The notes under the pieces were generated by a model, which did not search any database, was not told the DNA's origin, and saw nothing but the letters and a program-made list of their open reading frames with translations. Both the position numbers and the translations under genes were made by a program. A DNA stretch of 64,000 nucleotides. It comes from Betaproteobacteria bacterium (GTDB taxonomy: Bacteria > Pseudomonadota > Gammaproteobacteria > Burkholderiales > Rhodocyclaceae). The DNA is taken from assembly GCA_016703785.1 (NCBI GenBank), contig JADJBM010000034.1, positions 62,001-126,000 on the forward strand. The letters run 5' to 3'. Positions 11,961-19,192 of this stretch are shown in pieces (the stretch's first letter is position 1; the number at the start of each line of letters is the position of its first letter).

Positions 11961-12681
11961 TCAGGGCAAAGACGCAATTTGCCCAGCAACTGGCGTTGAG
12001 TCACCCAGCAACAACCGGCGGTAGACTCCTGCTGCATCCAAAGCCCATTCCTTAAATCGAGCAAGATACTCGCTTTTTTCTTTGGAGAGGTGGATCTTGT
12101 CCTTATGCCATTCGTTGTTCCTGCGGCTGGATGCGGACGATGTCGTAATGCCTCTAAGCGCAGGATTGACGTAATAAGTTACGATAAGAAAATCACCCCA
12201 CATGTACTTCGAGTAGACAGCGGACAAAAATGTGAAGTGAATATTATTATTGGGATCTGGCAAATGGAAGTCAATCAATAGACACTCTGGATGTTCGTAA
12301 GTGCTGTTGAAAGTGTTCTTGTATAAAACATCGTCACTCTTGCACGGTTCATCGCTCCATCTACCCGCTCCAGTACTCGCGAGAGAACCAAATACTCGAA
12401 TTCCGATATCGTACTCACCGTTTCGGTTCCTGATCAGGAGGGCATTAACCGTCTTCGCGTCATCCCTGAACTGCGGAGCCTGTATTCGAGTTCTGCCCTC
12501 CTTTACCGAAGGAGCTTCCATTCCCCGGTGGAATCGGCACCTGTCTTTTTCCGAGAGTAACAAACCCTCCCGAGATAATCGCACCCTTTTGAAAGGTCTC
12601 GATACTTTGAGCATGGGCGGTACAGGCAAGCAAGGAAAGCAAGGCTATGAAAGTGAGATTGAGATAATCAATTCGGTGCAT
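11961..12681 (-). CDS. Secreted hypothetical protein, frameshifted
   Basis: Two minus-strand frames appear to form one ~239-residue protein. The first begins at ATG 12681 with a clear signal peptide (MHRIDYLNLTFIALLSLLAC, likely cleavage after AHA) and continues through GFVTLGKRQVPIPPG. The second holds the rest, from about RIQAPQFRDDAKTVNALLI to a DFLIVTYYVNPALRG segment and a lysine-rich tail. The switch is near 12525-12535. No family recognised. It lies just upstream of the HEPN-like/protease pair on the same strand in the low-GC insert, and is probably cargo of the same island. Confidence 0.5.
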
Positions 12682-12982
12682 ACACACCTCCAGCAAGTGA
12701 ACCTACAGCTTCAGAAGAAATTACTAGCTATTAGACGGACCCGCGGGTCCGTCTATAAATTGATATTGAGTCAGGAGTATGCTCCGGTAATACATTGATG
12801 CGCAAGGCATCTTGCGTGCCGGCGTCCGCATAACAACTCCACTATCACGGACAGACGGAACGGGTCGTGTCGGTCCGCTCCTGGCCGCAAGCACGCATTG
12901 CCCGGATTAACCGCCGTATTCCAGCGACTGACTTTTGCCGGCGAGCGTGATGTGCTCACGGATTTCCTGCGCAGCTAGCCGC
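12682..12982. other. 301-base stretch without a supported gene
   Basis: The right flank of the compositionally distinct insert. It contains the 22-base palindrome at 12733-12754 and, at 12912-12936, a near copy of a sequence found inside mutY. Short open frames here have no recognisable protein features. Confidence 0.6.
12733..12754. repeat. Perfect 22-base palindrome
   Basis: AGACGGACCCG followed by its exact reverse complement, flanked by AT-rich sequence (TATAAATTG on the right). It is located upstream of the secreted-protein gene (start 12681, minus strand). It could be a dimeric regulator site or a compact hairpin; nothing else identifies it. Confidence 0.6.
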
Positions 12983-13863
12983 TCAGCGCGCGCGGGAGGG
13001 CCAGCCGCCGGAGGCGACGGCCTGCGCGGCCAGCGCTGCGAGGACGATGCCGCCGCCGAAGAGGGCGTGTGACGTCGGTGCCTCGCCGGCGCCGAGCCAG
13101 GCCCAGAGCGGGCCGAAGACCACTTCCGTCAATCCGATCAGCGCGACTTCCGTCGGCGAAAGGATGCGCGCCGCCATCACGGCCAGCGCGCAGGGCAGGG
13201 CCAGTTGCAATGCGCCGAGCAGGGCGAGAATGGCGATGTCGCGCGAGCTGGCGAGGAAGGGCCAGGCCAGCGGCAGGGTGGCGAGCGCGGAGAGCAGGCC
13301 GCCGACCAGCACGGCGGGAATCAGGTTGATGCGCGCGCCGGTCTTGCGCATGAGCACGAAATTGAGCCGGCCGCCAGCGGCACGATGAGCGCGATCAGGT
13401 TGCCGGCCATGCGCCCGCCGCCGGCTTCGCCGCCGAACATGACGAGGATGCCGACGAACGCCGCGCCGATGAACAGCCAGGTGCGGGCCGGCACGCGTTC
13501 GCCGAGCAGCAGCCAGGCGAAGAGGGCGGCGGTGAGCGGGGCGAGACTGGTCAGGACCAGGGTGTTGGCGGTGCTGGTCTGCGTCAGGGCCAGCATGAAG
13601 CCGGTGAACATCACCGCCCACAGCGCGCCGGAGACGAAACCGACGCGGCCGAGGCGGACGACCTCGGCGACGGCGCGGCCGCGATACAGGACGAGGAGGA
13701 TGACGGCCATCGCCAGCGCGCAAAAGAAGGAGCGCCAGAAGGTCGTCTCCCAGCGCGGCGCCTGCTCGATGTGGCGGGTGAACACGCCGGCGATGCTCCA
13801 CAGCAGGCCGGCGCAAACCATCAGCGCCACGCCGCGGCGGTGACGGTCGGTGTCTTCGCTCAT
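12983..13863 (-). CDS. EamA/DMT-family transporter, frameshifted
   Basis: About 293 residues once joined. The 5' frame (from ATG 13863, MSEDTDRHRRGVALMVCAG) gives the first EamA repeat: SIAGVFTRHIEQAPRWETTF and TSTANTLVLTSLAPLTAALF. The 3' frame starts at LNFVLMRKTGARINLIPAVL and ends with the second repeat, ILSPTEVALIGLTEVVFGPL. The break is near 13367, where adding one G (GCCGGGCTC) restores continuity. Probable inner-membrane exporter of unknown substrate. One base separates its start from the stop of the upstream crotonase gene, so the two likely form an operon. Confidence 0.8.
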
Positions 13864-13864
13864 C

Positions 13865-14710
13865 TCAGCGCTTCGATCCAGGGATCGGTTCACCCGAGTC
13901 GCGCAGTCGCACCGCCTCGTGGAAGCCGTGTTCCTCGGAATAGGACTTGAACCACATGCCTTCCGGCGAGTGGCGGGTGATGCCGTCGAAGAGGGTGGCG
14001 AACATCTGCGTCGTGGCGAGGCCCATGTTTTCGTAGGCCTGGTTGATCATCAGCTTCTGCATCATGAGCTGGTTCTTCGGCACGCCGGCCATGCGCTGCG
14101 CCAGCGCGTCGACCGCGGCGTCGAGTTCGGACGCAGGCACGGCGTCATAGACCAGCCCCATCTCTTTCGCCTGGCGGCCGTCGACGAGGTCGCCGGTGAG
14201 CAGCATGCGCTTGGCCTTCTCGGCGCCGAGGCGGTACACCCACATCGCTGTCGTCGGGCAGCCCCAGACGCGCGCCGGCGGATAGCCGATCTTCGCGTCC
14301 TCGGCCATGATGACGATGTCGGCGCACAGGGCGATGTCGCTGCCGCCGGCCACCGCGTAGCCGTGCACCTTGCAGATCACCGGCTTGTAGGAGCGCCACA
14401 GCGAGAAGAAGTCGTCGGTGCAGCGCTTCATGAAGCCGAAGTCGATCATCGGGTCCCACGGCATCGATTGCACACCGGGGTTCTCGCCTTTGGTTTCGGC
14501 AAAATCCTTCAGGTCGTAGCCGGAGCAGAAACCACGCCCGGCGCCAGCGAGAATGATGACGTGGATGGCGTCGTCGGCGTTGGCCCGCTCCACCGCGGCG
14601 CGGATCTCGCCGGGCATCTTCGCGCCGATGGCGTTGAGCCGCTCGGGGCGGTTGAGGGTGATGCGGGCGATGCGTCCGGCAGTTTCGTAGAGCAGGGTTT
14701 CGTAAGCCAT
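13865..14710 (-). CDS. Enoyl-CoA hydratase/isomerase family protein (crotonase)
   Basis: A 281-residue crotonase-fold protein. Features are RITLNRPERLNAIGAKMP, the oxyanion-hole strand GRGFCSGYDLKDFAE, and the second oxyanion segment KVHGYAVAGGSDIALCADIV. An unusual ~30-residue insertion with MPWDPMIDFGFMKRCTDDFF follows the first oxyanion block. The C-terminal part (PKNQLMMQKLMINQAYENMG) is typical of a long-chain or specialised subgroup, so the substrate is not assigned. The ATG at 14710 directly precedes the conserved AYETLLYETAGRIARITL. Divergent from rapZ across a 110-base gap. Confidence 0.85.
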   Translation of the reverse strand: MAYETLLYETAGRIARITLNRPERLNAIGAKMPGEIRAAVERANADDAIHVIILAGAGRGFCSGYDLKDFAETKGENPGVQSMPWDPMIDFGFMKRCTDDFFSLWRSYKPVICKVHGYAVAGGSDIALCADIVIMAEDAKIGYPPARVWGCPTTAMWVYRLGAEKAKRMLLTGDLVDGRQAKEMGLVYDAVPASELDAAVDALAQRMAGVPKNQLMMQKLMINQAYENMGLATTQMFATLFDGITRHSPEGMWFKSYSEEHGFHEAVRLRDSGEPIPGSKR

Positions 14711-14820
14711 GGCCTTCTCCGGGGTGTGGGTACGTGTGTGGGTAGGTGAGGGCACGGCGAATGATGGCAAGAAGCGGTGCTTTTGGCTATGCTTGATTCC
14801 TTTCCAAACGGCGATTTCGC

Positions 14821-15696
14821 ATGCACCTCATCCTCATCAGCGGCCTGTCCGGCTCCGGCAAGAGCATCGCCCTGCGCGCGCTCGAGGACGCCGGCTACTA
14901 CTGCGTGGACAACCTGCCGGCGACGCTGTTGCCACTTTTGGTGCGCCAGCAGCGCGAGGAGGGTTGCGAGCGGATGGCGGTGGCGATCGACGTGCGCGCC
15001 GGCGCTTCCATCGCCGCGCTGCCGCAGGTGCTGCGCGATCTGCGCGTAATTGGTACGGGGGATACCAAAGGTACGGGGGGCACCGAGAACACCGAGCCCT
15101 GCTTCCTTTTCCTCGAGGCGCGCGACGAGACGCTGATCGCGCGCTTTTCCGAGACGCGGCGCAGCCACCCGCTGTCGAACCTGGACACCACCCTGGCCGA
15201 GGCCATCGTGCGCGAGCGCGAGATGCTGGAGAACATCGCCGGCCTGGGCAACCGCATCGACACCAGCAGCCTGCATCCCAACGCCCTGCGCGCCTGGATC
15301 CTCGATTTCGCCCGGCTCGGCGTATCGCAGGGGCTGACTTTGCTGTTCGAGTCCTTCGGCTTCAAGCACGGCATCCCCCTCGATGCTGACTTGGTCTTCG
15401 ACGTGCGTTGCCTGCCCAACCCGCATTACGATCCGCTGCTGCGCCCGCTCACCGGTCGCGACGCGGAGGTGGTGCGCTTCCTCGAAGGGCAGGAGCCCGT
15501 GCGAAAGATGGCGCAGGACATCCGCCGCTTCCTCGCCGACTGGCTGCCCGCCTACGTGCGCGACAACCGCAGCTACCTCACCGTGGCGCTCGGCTGCACC
15601 GGCGGCCAGCACCGCTCGGTGTACCTGGCCGAGTGGCTGGCGCGCGAATTCAACGACCAGGCGCGCGTGCTGGTGCGCCACCGCGCCATCACATGA
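14821..15696 (+). CDS. rapZ: RNase adapter protein RapZ, with in-frame repeat-derived insertion
   Basis: A 291-residue P-loop protein that delivers the sRNA GlmZ to RNase E in enterobacteria and senses glucosamine-6-phosphate. The Walker A GLSGSGKS is at residues 8-15. The conserved DTSSLHPNALRAWI, LLFESFGFKHGIPLDADLVF, RCLPNPHYDPLLRPLTG and the C-terminal LGCTGGQHRSVYLAEWLA are all intact. Between LRDLRV and FLFLEARDE there are about 18 extra residues (77-94, rich in Gly/Thr) coded by 15049-15102. This DNA carries two GGTACGGGGG copies and a CACCGAG pair and looks like an inserted repeat. The frame is preserved, so the protein is probably made. Confidence 0.93.
   Translation: MHLILISGLSGSGKSIALRALEDAGYYCVDNLPATLLPLLVRQQREEGCERMAVAIDVRAGASIAALPQVLRDLRVIGTGDTKGTGGTENTEPCFLFLEARDETLIARFSETRRSHPLSNLDTTLAEAIVREREMLENIAGLGNRIDTSSLHPNALRAWILDFARLGVSQGLTLLFESFGFKHGIPLDADLVFDVRCLPNPHYDPLLRPLTGRDAEVVRFLEGQEPVRKMAQDIRRFLADWLPAYVRDNRSYLTVALGCTGGQHRSVYLAEWLAREFNDQARVLVRHRAIT
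15049..15102. repeat. Repeat-like insertion inside rapZ
   Basis: Contains GGTACGGGGGATACCAAA, a second GGTACGGGGG, then GGCACCGAGAACACCGAG. The last part resembles one arm of the CACAGAG repeat at 3278-3349. Its 54 bases are a multiple of three and lie in a loop position where other RapZ proteins have no residues. Confidence 0.6.
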
Positions 15697-15733
15697 GCCG
15701 GGGAGAGGGGTCGGGGCAGGGAGCAGGCCTCCG

Positions 15734-16111
15734 GTGAAGAATTTCCTGCGCTTCATGAAGCCCGGCGACTGGGCGATGCTGCTGCTGGCCGCCGCCGGCA
15801 CGGCGGCCCTGGCGCCGATCGCCTTTTCCGGTGGCGCGGCGGAAAAGGCGGTGGTGCGGCGCGACGGCGTGGTCATCGCCGAATTGCCGCTGACACAGGC
15901 GCGGCGCATCGAGGTGGCCGGCGCGCTCGGAGTCAGCGTCATCGAGGTGCAACCGGGCCGCGCGCGCGTCGCCGCCGATCCCGGCCCGCGCCAGTACTGC
16001 GTGCGCCAGGGCTGGCTGACCCAACCCAACGCCATCGCCATCTGCGCGCCGAGCCACATCAGCCTGTCCATCGCCGGACGCACCGCAAGCCATGACAGCC
16101 TTTCGTATTAA
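15734..16111 (+). CDS. NusG domain II-containing protein
   Basis: A 125-residue protein: a short basic N-terminus, one membrane anchor (DWAMLLLAAAGTAALAPIAF), then a periplasmic NusG-II-like beta domain ending in QYCVRQGWLTQPNAIAICAP with two cysteines. It is commonly paired with a Gx-type transporter gene, as here. The GTG at 15734 is the start that places the anchor near the N-terminus. The function of the family is unknown; a role with membrane flavinylation or electron-transfer complexes is often suspected from context. Confidence 0.8.
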   Translation: MKNFLRFMKPGDWAMLLLAAAGTAALAPIAFSGGAAEKAVVRRDGVVIAELPLTQARRIEVAGALGVSVIEVQPGRARVAADPGPRQYCVRQGWLTQPNAIAICAPSHISLSIAGRTASHDSLSY

Positions 16112-16754
16112 TAGTCGCGAAGCGACTCACGAACCCCCCCCCCCCGCGGGGGGGGGGGGGGGGGGGGGGGGGGGGCTGGCCGGGGGGGGGGGGGGGGGGC
16201 CCGCCGCGAGCATTGAATTGACGCCCACCGCCGACGACCACCGCATCGCGCGCTATGCGGCGGCGGCCATCGCGCTGTCGGTGGTCGAGGCGGCGATCCC
16301 CATGCCGCTGCCGGGCGTGAAACCGGGCCTGGCCAACATCATCACGCTCATCGTGCTGGCGCGCCACGGCTGGCGAGACGCCGTCTGGGTGACGCTGCTG
16401 CGCGTGGTGGCGGGCAGCCTGCTGCTCGGCCAGTTCCTCGCGCCGGGCTTTTTCCTCAGCCTCGCCGGCGCGCTCGCCAGCCTCGTCGCGCTGGGGCTGG
16501 CCATGCACCTGCCGGCGCGCTGGTTCGGCCCGGTGAGCCAGAGCCTCGCCGCCGCCTTTGCCCACATTGCCGGCCAGCTGGTGGTGGCGCGGCTGTGGCT
16601 GGTGCCGCACGACGGTTTGCTCTACCTGCTGCCGTTTTTTGCCCTGGCCGCGTTAGTATTCGGGCTGGGCAACGGCCTTGCCGCCGCAAAGCTGCTCGAG
16701 GAAGGCGCATCTCCTGCCTCGCGCGCCGGCGAAGCAACGAACGACAGAACCTGA
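16092..16754 (+). CDS. Gx transporter family protein (HepT-like), poly-G-disturbed N-terminus
   Basis: A 220-residue membrane protein. The conserved core, from ADDHRIARYAAAAIALSVVE through PMPLPGVKPGLANIITLIVL to FGLGNGLAAAKLLEEG, has about five helices and is the Gx-transporter/heptaprenyl-diphosphate-synthase-component-I fold. Residues ~14-36 are coded by runs of C and G (16134-16200) that give Pro4 and two Gly-rich blocks found in no relative I know, so the true N-terminus is uncertain. The ATG at 16092 overlaps the end of the NusG-II gene. Role: probably a small-molecule or quinone-related membrane component; unproven. Confidence 0.75.
   Translation: MTAFRINSREATHEPPPPAGGGGGGGGGLAGGGGGGPAASIELTPTADDHRIARYAAAAIALSVVEAAIPMPLPGVKPGLANIITLIVLARHGWRDAVWVTLLRVVAGSLLLGQFLAPGFFLSLAGALASLVALGLAMHLPARWFGPVSQSLAAAFAHIAGQLVVARLWLVPHDGLLYLLPFFALAALVFGLGNGLAAAKLLEEGASPASRAGEATNDRT
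16134..16200. repeat. Poly-C / poly-G low-complexity tract inside a gene
   Basis: About 12 Cs, then GC, then 28 Gs, then CTGGCC, then 18 Gs. It is preceded by a small inverted repeat, AGTCGC-GAA-GCGACT (16113-16127). Homopolymers of this length are very unusual in bacterial chromosomes and poorly readable by any sequencing method. A collapsed or miscalled copy of the local GC-rich repeat family, like the one inside hemW, is a likely source. Confidence 0.8.
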
Positions 16755-16756
16755 CC

Positions 16757-17386
16757 TTGCCGATATTCAAATTTCCCCCGCGGCGCGACGCAGCGCCGCA
16801 AGCCGCCGAGCTGCGGCTGTTTCCCCTCAATGCCGTGCTGTTTCCCGGCGGCACGCTGAGCCTGCGCGTCTTCGAGCAGCGCTACATGACGCTGGTGAAG
16901 GATTGTTTCAAGCAGGAGAGCACATTCGGCATCTGCCTCATCGCCGAAGGCGCCGAAGTGGGCGCGCCGGCGCAGCCGCATGCGGTGGGCACGGAAGCAC
17001 GCATCGTCGCCTGGGACATGACGCAGCCGGGCATTCTCAACATCACGGTGCGCGGCGAGGACCGCTTCCGCGTCCTCACCAGCGAGGCCGATCGTGAAGG
17101 TCTGCTGCATGCCCGCGTCGAACCGCTCTCCGTCGAGGCAACCCTGCCAGTGCCCGAGGCGCTCGCCAGGCTGGTGCCGCTACTGCAGGCGATGGCGGCG
17201 GATGGTGGGGCCGAGCGCTTTCCCCCGCCGCACCACTTCGACGATGCGGCCTGGGTCGGTTACCGTTTCAGCGAACTGCTGCCGATTCCGGCCATTGCAC
17301 GGCAGAAGCTGCTCGAACTGGAGGATCCGGTCTCCCGGCTGGAAATCGTCTTCAAGTACCTTTCCCAGCGCGGGCTGGTCAAGTGA
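16757..17386 (+). CDS. LON peptidase substrate-binding domain protein
   Basis: A ~209-residue stand-alone LON N-terminal domain (no AAA or protease part). ELRLFPLNAVLFPGGTLSLRVFEQRYM (residues ~18-44) is the family signature; FGICLIAEGAEVG and the C-terminal RQKLLELEDPVSRLEIVFKYL are also typical. The start is taken as TTG 16757, three bases after the upstream stop, because no ATG precedes the conserved part. Function of stand-alone LON-domain proteins is unknown. It ends in the dispersed repeat at 17389, facing mutY. Confidence 0.85.
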   Translation: MPIFKFPPRRDAAPQAAELRLFPLNAVLFPGGTLSLRVFEQRYMTLVKDCFKQESTFGICLIAEGAEVGAPAQPHAVGTEARIVAWDMTQPGILNITVRGEDRFRVLTSEADREGLLHARVEPLSVEATLPVPEALARLVPLLQAMAADGGAERFPPPHHFDDAAWVGYRFSELLPIPAIARQKLLELEDPVSRLEIVFKYLSQRGLVK

Positions 17387-17388
17387 CC

Positions 17389-17414
17389 CCCTCTCCCGCC
17401 TGGGCGGGAGAGGG
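17389..17414. repeat. REP-like hairpin, third copy
   Basis: CCCTCTCCCGCC, loop TG, GGCGGGAGAGGG, followed by CAGGGGTGAGGGTGGG. Same family as 138-226. Placed between convergent genes (LON-domain protein and mutY), where it could also act as a bidirectional terminator. Confidence 0.8.
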
Positions 17415-17430
17415 CAGGGGTGAGGGTGGG

Positions 17431-18453
17431 TTACAGGCTTTCCAGTATTTTCCGGATCGGCGCCGGTAGCGGCGCCTCGTCCAGCTTCTTCAGGCTCAGC
17501 CAGACGCCGTCCCTCGCCGTATTGCAGCGACTGACTTTGCACAGCAACGGTGTGATGTCGAGGCGGAAATGCGTGAAGGCGTGGCGCAGCACGGGCAGCG
17601 GCTGCGCGTCCGCATACTGCCGCGGTAGTTTCCCGTCCGGCAATTCCGGCAGCGACAGCAGTCCGCCCCAGATGCCTTTCGGCGGGCGCTGCTCCATGAG
17701 AACGCGGCCGCGATGGCGCAGCACCAGCACCGAGACGACGCGCTGCGGCACGGCGCGCTTCGCGCGCGGCGTCGGCAGTTCGGCGACGCGCGCCTCCTGT
17801 CGCGCCACGCAAATCGACGCCATCGGGCATTCGCCGCAGCGCGGCCTGCCACGCGTGCACAGCGTCGCGCCGAGATCCATCAGACCCTGCGTGTAGCCAA
17901 CCACTTCACGCTTCGGCAGCAGCGTTTCGGCCAGCACCCACAGACGCGCTTCCACGGCTTTCTCGCCGGGGAAACCCTCAATGGCGAAGACGCGCGCCAG
18001 AACGCGCTTGACGTTGCCGTCGAGGATGGCCGCGCGTGCGCCGAAGGCGAACACGGCGATGGCGGCGGCGGTGGAGCGGCCGATGCCGGGAAGCGTTTCG
18101 ATGTCGGCGGCGCGGCGCGGGAAGCGGCCAGACCATTGCGCGACGATCAATTGAGCCGCCCGCTGCAGGTTGCGCGCCCGCGCGTAGTAGCCGAGCCCGC
18201 TCCACAGCGCCATGACTTCTTCCGAGGGCGCGGCGGCGAGGCTGGCGAGGTCAGGAAAGCGTGCGAGGAAGCGCCGGTAGTAGGGAATCACCGTCGCCAC
18301 CTGCGTCTGCTGCAGCATGATCTCGGAGAGCCAGACGCGGTAGGGATCGCGTGCGCTGCCCTTCTGCTGCCAGGGCAGGTCGTGCCGGCCGGACTGCTTC
18401 TGCCAGGCGATGACGCGATGGGCGAAGTCGCCGGCGCAAGAGGGTGAAACCAT
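17431..18453 (-). CDS. mutY: A/G-specific adenine glycosylase MutY
   Basis: A 340-residue base-excision repair glycosylase that removes A opposite 8-oxoG. HhH region with LPGIGRSTAAAIAVFAFG and catalytic Asp in AILDGNVKRVLAR; iron-sulfur cluster cysteines in CTRGRPRCGECPMASIC; C-terminal NUDIX-like 8-oxoG recognition domain (QRPPKGIWGGLLSLPEL, HAFTHFRLDI). Start at ATG 18453 (MVSPSCAGDFAHRVI), since the further upstream extension is not conserved. Near the C-terminus, LCKVSRCNTARDG is coded by a segment (17515-17539) nearly identical to non-coding DNA at 12912-12936. Confidence 0.95.
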   Translation of the reverse strand: MVSPSCAGDFAHRVIAWQKQSGRHDLPWQQKGSARDPYRVWLSEIMLQQTQVATVIPYYRRFLARFPDLASLAAAPSEEVMALWSGLGYYARARNLQRAAQLIVAQWSGRFPRRAADIETLPGIGRSTAAAIAVFAFGARAAILDGNVKRVLARVFAIEGFPGEKAVEARLWVLAETLLPKREVVGYTQGLMDLGATLCTRGRPRCGECPMASICVARQEARVAELPTPRAKRAVPQRVVSVLVLRHRGRVLMEQRPPKGIWGGLLSLPELPDGKLPRQYADAQPLPVLRHAFTHFRLDITPLLCKVSRCNTARDGVWLSLKKLDEAPLPAPIRKILESL

Positions 18454-18548
18454 GTCGGAGGTAGGCCCTTTGCTTGTCAGGCAGGCGCGGGCGGGATAGT
18501 CTTGCTTCAATTCTAAAGCAACAACCCCATACAGCCGATAACAGACAG

Positions 18549-19064
18549 ATGAACATGCCCCGGGAAAACCTTCAGGACGCCTGGTCCGACCTCGAGCATC
18601 GCGCCCTGCGCGATACGCTGGGTGCCTTCGCCACCGGCGTCACCGTGGTGACGGCGCTCGACGAAGACGGCACTGCCGTCGGCCTGACGGTGAACTCATT
18701 CAACACGGTTTCGCTCGAGCCGCCGCTGGTGCTGTGGAGCCTGTCGCTGGTTTCGCCCAGTTTGCCGGCGTTTCGCGCCGCACGCCATTTTGCGGTCAAC
18801 GTGCTGGCGGCCGACCAGCAAGCCATCTCCGAGCGCTTTGCCCGGCGCAACAGCGACAAGTTTGCCGGCGTGGACTGGCAGGGGGGCCTGGGCGGCGCGC
18901 CGCTGCTGGCCGGCTGCTGCGCCACGCTCGAATGCCGCAACGAAGCCCAGCATGCCGGCGGCGACCACCTCATCTTCATCGGCCGCGTCGAGCGTTTCGC
19001 GCGCCAGGCGCGGGCGCCGCTGCTGTTTTATGGCGGGCGGTACAGGGTTCTCGGCGACGCCTAG
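18549..19064 (+). CDS. Flavin reductase-like FMN-binding protein
   Basis: A 171-residue split-barrel flavin reductase (HpaC/ActVB type). Characteristic elements are LRDTLGAFATGVTVVTALDE, GLTVNSFNTVSLEPPLVLWS, FAVNVLAADQQAISERFA and the C-terminal PLLFYGGRYRVL. Such proteins supply reduced FMN to two-component monooxygenases; no partner oxygenase is nearby. The ATG at 18549 (MNMPRENLQ) lies in a 95-base gap shared with divergent mutY. Confidence 0.88.
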   Translation: MNMPRENLQDAWSDLEHRALRDTLGAFATGVTVVTALDEDGTAVGLTVNSFNTVSLEPPLVLWSLSLVSPSLPAFRAARHFAVNVLAADQQAISERFARRNSDKFAGVDWQGGLGGAPLLAGCCATLECRNEAQHAGGDHLIFIGRVERFARQARAPLLFYGGRYRVLGDA

Positions 19065-19192
19065 CGCCGCGCCAGATCCGGAACTGTCGGCTGCCGGGGA
19101 ACACAGGCTGCCTGCGCCGCCCAGCCCAGGCATGAAGGCGCGCTTTTCCCCCTCCGTTGTTTCGCCAGGATGACTCGGGCACACTGCCCGTC

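Noticed and set aside
12771..12959. 62-codon minus-strand frame in the flank of the insert
   Set aside because: No ribosome site, no similarity to any family, and it spans a repeat copy.
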